From Ferranicluibacter quercicola (GTDB lineage: Bacteria > Pseudomonadota > Alphaproteobacteria > Rhizobiales > Rhizobiaceae): a stretch of DNA of 64,000 nucleotides. Both the position numbers and the translations under genes were made by a program. Below are positions 51,939 to 59,707 of this stretch, piece after piece; position 1 is the first letter of the stretch, and each line of letters starts with the position of its first letter. Location of the stretch: assembly GCF_021168455.1 (NCBI RefSeq), contig NZ_JAJOZR010000007.1, forward strand, positions 248,001 through 312,000, written 5' to 3'. A model generated the notes under the pieces. It ran no database searches, was not told where the DNA came from, and saw only the letters and a program-made list of their open reading frames with translations.

Positions 51939-54806
51939 TCAGCGCGGCCGGCCGGGCCGGCGCTTGCGGGAGCCGCTCTTCGCTCCGTCCGTGTCCGTCC
52001 CCGGCGCCGGCCTGTCCTCGCCGGCGTCGCGCTTTGGCGCCGGCACAGCGGGCGCCGGCGATGTCGCGGCGGCGTGGCCGGGCCTGCCATCGGCGCGCAA
52101 CTCTTCGCCCCGCAGCGCATCGCGACGATCGTTTTCCGAGGAGTCCGGAACATCGCTGCTGCGGCTGTCCGGCGGCTCGGTGCCCGGTTGCTGCACGTAA
52201 CCGCCGGCATCCCCCGGCACCTGCGAGGAACCTCTGGCCGATTCCGAGCGCGTCCCCTGGAAGATGGCCGAGAGAACTTCGGCATCCTCCGGCGAGATCT
52301 TGATCGGCACTTCGGGTGCGGCCGGACCGCCGAGCGCAATGCCGTCAGTCTGGAAGCGCTCGAAGACGGCCATGCGGACATCCGTGCGAACGGACACGCC
52401 CTGCAGGATATCGGCGAGGAACACGCGCACCTCGAATTCGAGTTCGGCCGAGGTGAAGCCACGGAAGACGATGATCGGCTCGGGATTGCGCAGGATGTTC
52501 GGCAGGCCGGTCACCGCGGCCCGCAGCGATTCCACCACCTTGCGCGGATCGTTGGAGGAGTGCGCGGAAAAGGTGATGTCGACGCGTCCGAGCTTGTTGC
52601 GGTGGGTCCAGTTGCCTACCGAGGCGTTGATGAACAGCGAGTTCGGCACCATGATCGTCTGCCGCTGGAAGGTCTCGATCTCGGTCGCGCGCACCGAGAT
52701 GCGCTTGACGAAGCCTTCCGTCGTTCCGGAGATGACCCAGTCTCCCACCTTGAACGGCCGCTCGACGAGCAGGATGAGGCCGGAGACGAAGTTGGAGACG
52801 ATGTTCTGGAGACCGAAACCGACACCGAGGGACAGGGCGCCGGCGACCAGTGCGAGGCTCGAGAGATCGAGGCCCGCGGCGGAAATGCCGATCAGGCCGG
52901 CAATGCCCATACCGAGATAGCCGATGCCCGTCTTGACCGAGTTGCGCACGCCGAGATCGACCCGGCTGCGCGCCAACACGCTGCCGTCGATCCAGCGCTG
53001 CAGCCAGCGGGTGATAACGAAGCCGAGAATGAAGAGCAGAATGCCGGCGAAGATGCCGACGAGCGAGATGGTGATCGTGCCGATGCGGATCTCGGTGAAG
53101 ATCCGGTAGGCCCAAGCCTCGATATCCGCGATCTTGAAGCCCCACTGCAGCAGCAGCAGCGGCACGAAGAACATGGCGACGAGGAGGTAGATGCTGAGCC
53201 CGACCGCAAGACCGATCTGGTCCAGCGCCATCGGCTCCAGCCGGTAGCGGTGCGACAGGTAGCGGCCGCCGACGGTCTTGGCGAGCGCGTTCTGCTTGGC
53301 CAGCGCCTTGCCGGTGAGAATGCCGATATACATGGTGACGAAGATCGCGCCGGTGACGACGATCTGCGTGGCGATGAAGCGCGCCAGTCCGACATAGCCC
53401 GAGAGCGCCGCCGTGATCAGCCCGAGACCGGCCAGCAGCAGGAGGATGGTGATGGCCCGCGGCCACGGCCGCCCCTGCCCGTCCAGCGGCTCGCCCTGCG
53501 GAATGACCGGGCGGATGAGCGCGATCGCCATCAGCAGCAGGCCGATGAGGATGGAGGCGATCAGGCTTTTGGCGACTGTCAGCACCAGAGGCGAGCCGAG
53601 CGTGACGCTGATCGTCTCCAGCAGGTAGTCGAACAGGTTTGCGAAGGCCATCGCCATGATGAGGGCGACCAGAAGCCGCGCGCCGCGATCCGACACCCGC
53701 ACCAGCCGCCAGACGGCCTGGCCGGGCGCCAGCACCGCCGTCGAGATCGTCCAGACGAACTGCAGGGCAACGCAGAGCGCCAGGAACGTCACCACGATCG
53801 GCGCGATATCCGGCCTCAGCACGTTGAACGACTGCAGGAAGAAGAAGGCCGTCGTCGCGAAGGTGGCGGATGCGATGGTCGGCACCAGCGTGGAACCGAA
53901 GGCCCGCGACAGGCGGGCGATATAGGTCGGGTTCAGATCCCGCACCGAGCGGCGCAGAAGCGGCGCGAACAGCCGGTGCGTGCCGGCCAGAAGCACCAGT
54001 GCCGAGCAGAGCGACAGGAACAGCGCCGACATCAGCGGCACGCGCTTGTAGGTGAAGACGAAGGTCAGCCAGCTGCCGATATTGCGGGAGAAGGCCTGCG
54101 CCTCGACCACGAGCGCGTGGCCGGCATCGACAAGCATGTCGATATTGATGTCCGTGTGCCGCAGGAGCGTGCTGGAAAACAGAACCCGACGCTTCTCGGT
54201 GATCGCGGTGGAGAGCGCGTTGGCATCTGCGACAAGCGTTTCGGCCGTGCCGGTCACGGCGTTCAGCGCGTTGCGCTCGGCGATCAGGCGGGCGCGCTCC
54301 TCGGTCACGACGGAGGCTTCGGGCTCGGCACCGGCCGATGGCGGATCGCCGAGTTCGGTCAGTCGCGCCTTGATCTGCTCGATGCGCGTGCGGGCCGCAT
54401 CCATCTGGCCGCCGACCTGCTGCGACAGGTCGTCCACCTGCGCCTTGATTTCGGCAAGACGGTTGTCGGCTGCGTTCGAATTGTTGGCCTGGGTCGAGCG
54501 CGCGGTCTCCGCGGCATCGGCCGTCTCGACCTGCGCGGACAGCGCATCGAGCCGCTTGCGCGCGGCATCAAGCTGCTGCGCCGCATCGGCCTGCGCATCG
54601 TCCGGCCTGTCCCGCACCGGCCCGCCATCACCGGCATTCTGCCGTCCGACGCTCGCCGCCGGGGTGGCGGGCGTAGCCGGCGCGGCGCTTGCCGGCGGCT
54701 GGGCAGTTTGAGCCGGCGCGGCCGGCGGGGTGGGGGCCGGCTGCTGCGCGACGACCGGCGACAGGCTGGACACGAGGATGAGCAGAATGGCGAGTAAACG
54801 AAGCAT
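51939..54806 (-). CDS. large MscS-family mechanosensitive channel with DUF3772-like N-terminus
   Basis: 955 aa inner-membrane protein. Layout: signal peptide (MLRLLAILLILVSSLSPVVA), a Pro/Ala-rich linker, a coiled-coil periplasmic domain (about 70-200, DAARKRLDALSAQVETADAAE), about eleven membrane segments, then the MscS pore and beta domain: LALVAGALSLGVGFGLQNIVSNFVSGLILLVERPFKVGDWV. The C-terminal tail of about 90 residues is polar and ends in SRKRRPGRPR. MscK-like proteins release solutes on hypo-osmotic shock. Start ATG at 54806; the upstream open frame is not coding. Confidence 0.88.
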   Translation of the reverse strand: MLRLLAILLILVSSLSPVVAQQPAPTPPAAPAQTAQPPASAAPATPATPAASVGRQNAGDGGPVRDRPDDAQADAAQQLDAARKRLDALSAQVETADAAETARSTQANNSNAADNRLAEIKAQVDDLSQQVGGQMDAARTRIEQIKARLTELGDPPSAGAEPEASVVTEERARLIAERNALNAVTGTAETLVADANALSTAITEKRRVLFSSTLLRHTDINIDMLVDAGHALVVEAQAFSRNIGSWLTFVFTYKRVPLMSALFLSLCSALVLLAGTHRLFAPLLRRSVRDLNPTYIARLSRAFGSTLVPTIASATFATTAFFFLQSFNVLRPDIAPIVVTFLALCVALQFVWTISTAVLAPGQAVWRLVRVSDRGARLLVALIMAMAFANLFDYLLETISVTLGSPLVLTVAKSLIASILIGLLLMAIALIRPVIPQGEPLDGQGRPWPRAITILLLLAGLGLITAALSGYVGLARFIATQIVVTGAIFVTMYIGILTGKALAKQNALAKTVGGRYLSHRYRLEPMALDQIGLAVGLSIYLLVAMFFVPLLLLQWGFKIADIEAWAYRIFTEIRIGTITISLVGIFAGILLFILGFVITRWLQRWIDGSVLARSRVDLGVRNSVKTGIGYLGMGIAGLIGISAAGLDLSSLALVAGALSLGVGFGLQNIVSNFVSGLILLVERPFKVGDWVISGTTEGFVKRISVRATEIETFQRQTIMVPNSLFINASVGNWTHRNKLGRVDITFSAHSSNDPRKVVESLRAAVTGLPNILRNPEPIIVFRGFTSAELEFEVRVFLADILQGVSVRTDVRMAVFERFQTDGIALGGPAAPEVPIKISPEDAEVLSAIFQGTRSESARGSSQVPGDAGGYVQQPGTEPPDSRSSDVPDSSENDRRDALRGEELRADGRPGHAAATSPAPAVPAPKRDAGEDRPAPGTDTDGAKSGSRKRRPGRPR

Positions 54807-54991
54807 CGCTGGGGAACACGCTTTCACGGTTGGGTCTGTCGTCCCAACGGACAAGGCCGAAAGGTACTGGAAGAAAGAACGCGGCACGCAGCCGAGAGAA
54901 TCATGCGGCATGACAACGCCGGTCGCGCACCGGTTGGCGGTTGGGTATGGCGAATTTTGGGCTTTCTGCCGCAGGCTTCCCCGGTGAGAGG

Positions 54992-55546
54992 TCAGAAGCG
55001 CGATCCCGGCTGCAGCAGGAAGGCTTCTTCTTGCGGGCTTGGCACGCGCCCGAGAATGGCGTTGCGATGCGGAAACCGGCCGAACCGGGCGACGATTTCG
55101 CGGTGGCGCACGGCGAAATCGAGCAGCACCGGATCGCCCAGCGCCGTGAAGAGCTGTACGGCGAGATCCTGGTCCGACATGGCCTCGGAATGCTCGAACG
55201 GCAGGTAGAAGAACGCGCGCTGCACCGGCGCGACCGCCTGGTCGGCCCCGGCCTCCAGCGCCAGCCGCGCTTCGCGCCGCGCAAGCCCGTCCGTGGCAAA
55301 CGCGAGCGGCGACCCGCGATAGATGTTGCGCGACATCTGGTCGAACAGGATGAGGGTCGCGAGCCGCGCCTCCGGTGTCTCCCGCCAGACCGGACCCACA
55401 TCGCGCGACAATGCCAGATGCGTGGCGCGGAAACGCCGGTCGCATTCCGCATCCAGCGCCGGGTGCGCCTTGTACCACTGTTCCGGATCGATATCCTCGA
55501 ACCAGAACGAGACGACCTCCTGCGGTGTGCACAGCGTTTCGGTCAT
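54992..55546 (-). CDS. DUF924 family protein
   Basis: 184 aa, helical, TPR-like fold. Family motifs are EVVSFWFEDIDPEQWYKAHPALD at the N-terminus, TLILFDQMSRNIYRG near residue 66, RAFFYLPFEHSE and VLLDFAVRHREIVARFGRFPHRNAILGR. DUF924 proteins have no established function. The ATG at 55546 has GAGGGGA upstream; the frame is open to 55651 without a site. It is divergent from the second sulfate operon. Confidence 0.88.
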   Translation of the reverse strand: MTETLCTPQEVVSFWFEDIDPEQWYKAHPALDAECDRRFRATHLALSRDVGPVWRETPEARLATLILFDQMSRNIYRGSPLAFATDGLARREARLALEAGADQAVAPVQRAFFYLPFEHSEAMSDQDLAVQLFTALGDPVLLDFAVRHREIVARFGRFPHRNAILGRVPSPQEEAFLLQPGSRF

Positions 55547-55716
55547 GGATATCCCCTCTCTTCCGGACATGGAAAAGCCTTGTTGCATCAATCTTGCGCG
55601 AGCGGGAGACCTGACGGCAGGACTTTTCTCCAAAGGGCGTCGCAATCGCAAACTTCTTCGTTATCCTATTCGACAGACCCGCTAGAGTACGTCCGACAAC
55701 ACGGAGGTCGAGATCA

Positions 55717-56742
55717 ATGAACGCAAAGGGACTATCCCGCTTTTTCACGGTGGCCCTGCTGGCCACCAGCATTCAGGTCGGGGGTATGGGGTTCGCCTTT
55801 GCCGATCAGACGATCCTGAATGTCTCCTACGACCCGACGCGCGAACTCTACAAGGACTTCAACGCCGCCTTCGCCGAGAAGTGGAAGACCGACACCGGGG
55901 AAACGCTGACGATCCAGACCTCTCATGGCGGCTCCGGCAAGCAGGCACGCTCCGTCATCGACGGCCTCGAGGCCGACGTGGTGACGCTCGCGCTTGAAGC
56001 CGACATCGACGCCATCGCCAAGGAAAGCGGCAAGATCCCCGCCGACTGGAAGACGAAGTTCGAGAACAACAGCGCACCCTACACCTCCACGATCGTCTTC
56101 CTCGTCCGCAAGGGAAATCCGAAAGGCATCAAGGACTGGGGCGATCTGGTGAAGGACGACATCCAAGTCATCACGCCGAACCCGAAGACCTCGGGCGGTG
56201 CTCGCTGGAACTTCCTGGCCGCCTGGGCCTGGGCACGGGCCGCCAATGGCGGCGACGACGCCAAGGCGCAGGATTATGTCAGCCAGCTCTTCAAGCACGT
56301 CCCGGTTCTCGACACCGGCGCCCGCGGCGCGACGACGACCTTCGTGCAGCGCGGCCTCGGCGACGTGCTGATCGCCTGGGAGAACGAGGCCTATCTCTCG
56401 CTCGAGGAACTGGGCCCCGACAGCTTCGACATCGTCACGCCGTCCGTCTCCATCAAGGCCGAGCCGCCGGTGGCGCTGGTCGATGGCAATGTGGACACGA
56501 AGGGCACCCGCAAGGTGGCCGAGGCCTACCTCCAGTACCTCTACTCGGATGTCGGGCAGAAGATCGCCGCCAAGCACTATTATCGTCCGTTCAAGCCGGA
56601 AGCGGCCGATCCGAACGATATCAAGCGTTTTGCCGACGTGAAGCTCTCGACCATTGACGAATTCGGTGGTTGGAAGGAAGCTCAGCCGAAATATTTCGGA
56701 GACGGGGGCGTCTTCGACCAGATCTACAAGCCGGGGCAATAA
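55717..56742 (+). CDS. sbp: sulfate-binding periplasmic protein, copy 2
   Basis: Periplasmic receptor of the second sulfate importer, 341 aa. Signal peptide up to MGFAFA, then DQTILNVSYDPTRELYKDFNAAF, TSHGGSGKQARSVIDGLEADVV and TPNPKTSGGARWNFLAAWAW. Start behind GGAGG. Compared with copy 1 it is longer at the C-terminus (IKRFADVKLSTIDEFGGWKEAQ) and closer to typical rhizobial Sbp. Six bases separate it from cysT; no hairpin intervenes here. Confidence 0.95.
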   Translation: MNAKGLSRFFTVALLATSIQVGGMGFAFADQTILNVSYDPTRELYKDFNAAFAEKWKTDTGETLTIQTSHGGSGKQARSVIDGLEADVVTLALEADIDAIAKESGKIPADWKTKFENNSAPYTSTIVFLVRKGNPKGIKDWGDLVKDDIQVITPNPKTSGGARWNFLAAWAWARAANGGDDAKAQDYVSQLFKHVPVLDTGARGATTTFVQRGLGDVLIAWENEAYLSLEELGPDSFDIVTPSVSIKAEPPVALVDGNVDTKGTRKVAEAYLQYLYSDVGQKIAAKHYYRPFKPEAADPNDIKRFADVKLSTIDEFGGWKEAQPKYFGDGGVFDQIYKPGQ

Positions 56743-56748
56743 GATTAC

Positions 56749-57606
56749 ATGACCATAAGCCTCCCTCAGCGGTGGCAATTTCGACAGCCGAGCGTCATCC
56801 CGGGATTCGGGTTGGCGCTCGGCGTCACTTTGTCATGGCTCGTTCTCATCATTCTCATTCCGCTTTCGGGCCTCGCCTGGCGATCGAGCGCGCTCGGCTG
56901 GAGCACGTTCTGGACGCTGGCGACCGACCAGCGGACGCTGAACGCGCTGAAGATCAGTTTCGGCACCGCCTTCGTCGCGGCCTTGGCAAATGTGGTCTTC
57001 GGCGTGCTCCTGGCCTGGGTGCTGGTGCGCTACCGCTTCTTCGGCCGGCGTGTCATCGATGCCATGGTGGACCTGCCCTTCGCCCTGCCGACGGCCGTCG
57101 CCGGTATCGCGCTCACCACGCTCTATGCGCCGAATGGATGGATCGGCAGCCTCTTGACGCCGCTCGGCATCAAGGTCGCCTTCACGCCGCTCGGCATCGT
57201 TTTCGCGCTGATCTTCGTCGGCCTGCCCTTCGTGGTGCGCACGGTGCAGCCGATCATGGAAGAGATCGACCGCGAGGTCGAGGAAGCCGCGGCAACCCTG
57301 GGGGCGACCCGCTTCCAGACCGTCAGCCGGGTCCTGCTGCCGGGCCTCGCGCCGGCCGTGCTGACCGGCTTCGCGCTGGCGTTCGCCCGCGGTGTCGGCG
57401 AATACGGCTCGGTCATCTTCATCGCCGGCAACCTGCCCTACGTCTCGGAGATCGCGCCCTTGCTCATCGTCATCCGGCTGGAGGAGTTCAACTATCCCGC
57501 CGCAACCGCGATCGCCGCCGTCATGCTGATCATCTCCTTCGTCATGCTGCTCGTCATCAATTCCATTCAGGCCTGGAGCCGGCGGAGGTATGGTTATGGC
57601 GCATGA
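56749..57606 (+). CDS. cysT: sulfate ABC transporter permease CysT, copy 2
   Basis: 285 aa membrane subunit. MVDLPFALPTAVAGIALTTLY, the EAA loop EEAAATLGATRFQTVSRVLLPGL and GEYGSVIFIAGNLPYVSEIAPLLIVIRLEEF are family-typical. It is six bases after sbp and overlaps cysW by eleven bases. The core is strongly similar to copy 1, but the N-terminus (MTISLPQRWQFRQPSVIPGFG) differs. Confidence 0.95.
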   Translation: MTISLPQRWQFRQPSVIPGFGLALGVTLSWLVLIILIPLSGLAWRSSALGWSTFWTLATDQRTLNALKISFGTAFVAALANVVFGVLLAWVLVRYRFFGRRVIDAMVDLPFALPTAVAGIALTTLYAPNGWIGSLLTPLGIKVAFTPLGIVFALIFVGLPFVVRTVQPIMEEIDREVEEAAATLGATRFQTVSRVLLPGLAPAVLTGFALAFARGVGEYGSVIFIAGNLPYVSEIAPLLIVIRLEEFNYPAATAIAAVMLIISFVMLLVINSIQAWSRRRYGYGA

Positions 57607-58483
57607 TGCCGTCGCTCCCGCAGCCGGTGGCACCTCCGAAATGGTGCGGTCGGCAACCTCGGAAAGCCGCCTTGCCCGTTATGGCCTGATCGCCCTGTCG
57701 CTCGCCTTCGTCGGCCTGTTTCTCGTGCTGCCGCTCGCCATCGTGTTTACGGAGGCCCTGCGCAAGGGGCCGGGTGCCTTCTTCGAGGCGATCGCCGATC
57801 CGGAAACATGGGCGGCCATCCGGCTGACGCTGCTGGTCGCGGCCATCGCCGTGCCGCTCAATCTCGTCTTCGGCATCGCCGCCGCCTGGGCCATCGCCAA
57901 ATTCGAGTTCAAGGGCAAGGCGTTCCTGACCACGTTGATCGACCTGCCCTTCTCGGTGTCGCCGGTCATTTCCGGCCTCGTCTTCGTGCTGCTGTTCGGG
58001 TCGCACAGCCTGCTCGGCCCCTGGCTCGGCAGCCATGGCATCAAGGTGCTCTTCGCCGTGCCGGGCATCGTGCTCGCCACGGTCTTCGTCACCTTCCCCT
58101 TCGTCGCCCGCGAGCTGATCCCGCTGATGCAGGAGCAGGGCACGAGCGACGAGGAGGCGGCACTGTCGCTCGGCGCCAGCGGCTGGCAGACCTTCTGGTA
58201 CGTCACGCTGCCCAACATTAAATGGGGCCTGCTCTACGGCGTGCTGCTCTGCAATGCGCGGGCCATGGGCGAGTTCGGCGCCGTGTCGGTCGTCTCGGGC
58301 CATATCCGAGGGATGACCAACACGATGCCGCTGCAGGTCGAGATCCTTTACAACGAATATAATTTCATCGGCGCCTTTGCCGTCGCCACGCTGCTCGCCC
58401 TGCTGGCGCTGGTCACGCTCGTCATCAAGTCGCTGCTCGAATTCAAATTCAGTGCGCAGATCGCCGCCGCACGCAAGCACTGA
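57596..58483 (+). CDS. cysW: sulfate ABC transporter permease CysW, copy 2
   Basis: 295 aa membrane subunit, IDLPFSVSPVISGLVFVLLFGSHSLLG and EEAALSLGASGWQTFWYVTLPNIKWGLLYG. Two in-frame ATGs stand at 57590 and 57596; GGAGGT directly abuts the first and sits at a correct six-base distance from the second, so the second is used. It overlaps the end of cysT, suggesting coupled translation. Confidence 0.95.
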   Translation: MAHDAVAPAAGGTSEMVRSATSESRLARYGLIALSLAFVGLFLVLPLAIVFTEALRKGPGAFFEAIADPETWAAIRLTLLVAAIAVPLNLVFGIAAAWAIAKFEFKGKAFLTTLIDLPFSVSPVISGLVFVLLFGSHSLLGPWLGSHGIKVLFAVPGIVLATVFVTFPFVARELIPLMQEQGTSDEEAALSLGASGWQTFWYVTLPNIKWGLLYGVLLCNARAMGEFGAVSVVSGHIRGMTNTMPLQVEILYNEYNFIGAFAVATLLALLALVTLVIKSLLEFKFSAQIAAARKH

Positions 58484-58500
58484 AAAAGGTATACGGTTTC

Positions 58501-59538
58501 ATGGAAGTACGCGTACAGGACATCCGCAAGGACTTCGGCCGGTTCCCGGCCCTCGACAAGGTTTCGCTCGACATCCGCTCCGGCGAGCTCATCGCCCTTC
58601 TCGGGCCCTCGGGCTCCGGCAAGACGACGCTTCTGCGGCTGATCGCGGGGCTGGAAAGCCCGACAGACGGCACGATCTTTTTCGGCGACGACGATGCCTC
58701 GAAGAAGACCGTGCAGCAGCGCAATATCGGTTTCGTGTTCCAGCATTATGCCCTCTTCCGGCACATGACGGTGATCGACAATGTCGCCTTCGGCCTGAAG
58801 GTGCGCCCCTCGTCCCGCCGCCCGGCGGCGGCCGACATCCGCAAGCGCGCCGAAGATCTCATCGATCTGGTGCAGCTCGGCGGGCTGGAGAAGCGCTATC
58901 CCGCACAGCTGTCCGGCGGCCAGCGCCAGCGCGTCGCGCTTGCCCGAGCCATGGCGGTGGAGCCGAACGTGCTGCTGCTCGACGAACCCTTCGGCGCGCT
59001 CGACGCGCAGGTGCGCAAGGAGCTGCGCCGCTGGCTGCGCGAGATCCACGACCGCACGGGCCACACCACCGTCTTCGTGACGCACGATCAGGACGAGGCG
59101 CTGGAACTCGCGGATCGCGTCGTGGTGATGAGCAAGGGCCGGATCGAGCAGGTGGGAACGCCGGACGAGATCTACGACACGCCGAACTCCCCCTTCGTCT
59201 TCGGCTTCATCGGACAGTCCAACACCCTGCCGGTGCGGGTCGAGAACGGACAGCTGTGGCTGGAGGATCGCTCGATCGGCGTCAGCGCGCCGGGCGGGCC
59301 CGAGGGACCGGCCGAACTCTATTTCCGACCGCACGATATCGATCTGCTCGACGGCTGCGGCGGCTGTCTTGCCGGCGTCGTCACGCTCAGCCGGCGCGTT
59401 GCCGGCACGCGGCATGTCGAACTCGATATTGCCGGCAGCACGCGGCGCATCGAGATCGAGCTGCCCTCCGATGTCGCAGCCACGCCGGGCACGCGCATCG
59501 CCTTCCGCCCCAATCGCTGGCGGCTGTTCCGGTCCTGA
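58501..59538 (+). CDS. cysA: sulfate ABC transporter ATP-binding protein CysA, copy 2
   Basis: 345 aa ATPase: Walker A GPSGSGKTT, FVFQHYALFRHM, signature LSGGQRQR, Walker B VLLLDEPFGALD, switch FVTHDQDEAL. A C-terminal regulatory domain follows (ELYFRPHDIDLLDG). It follows cysW by 17 bases and is followed by a terminator. The ATPase cores of the two CysA copies are very similar and differ mainly in the last 100 residues. Confidence 0.95.
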   Translation: MEVRVQDIRKDFGRFPALDKVSLDIRSGELIALLGPSGSGKTTLLRLIAGLESPTDGTIFFGDDDASKKTVQQRNIGFVFQHYALFRHMTVIDNVAFGLKVRPSSRRPAAADIRKRAEDLIDLVQLGGLEKRYPAQLSGGQRQRVALARAMAVEPNVLLLDEPFGALDAQVRKELRRWLREIHDRTGHTTVFVTHDQDEALELADRVVVMSKGRIEQVGTPDEIYDTPNSPFVFGFIGQSNTLPVRVENGQLWLEDRSIGVSAPGGPEGPAELYFRPHDIDLLDGCGGCLAGVVTLSRRVAGTRHVELDIAGSTRRIEIELPSDVAATPGTRIAFRPNRWRLFRS

Positions 59539-59642
59539 ACGCCCTCGGCCGGGCCGTGCGCGGCGGCCACACCTGCGGAGATTGCCCAGGCGCTGCTTCA
59601 TGAGCGTCTTGAACAACGGCGGCGGTGAACTATTCCTTTAGG

Positions 59643-59667
59643 CGGCGGTTCACTCCGCCGTCTTTTT
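59643..59667 (+). terminator. terminator after the second sulfate operon
   Basis: CGGCGG-TTCACT-CCGCCG followed by TCTTTTT. Confidence 0.85.
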
Positions 59668-59707
59668 CGTTCTCCGCACCCGCCCGCCCCCCTGACGCGA
59701 AGACCCC

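Noticed and set aside
52074..54797. 907-codon plus-strand frame over the MscS gene
   Set aside because: Antisense to a complete channel protein; the composition is an artefact of reversed high-GC codons.
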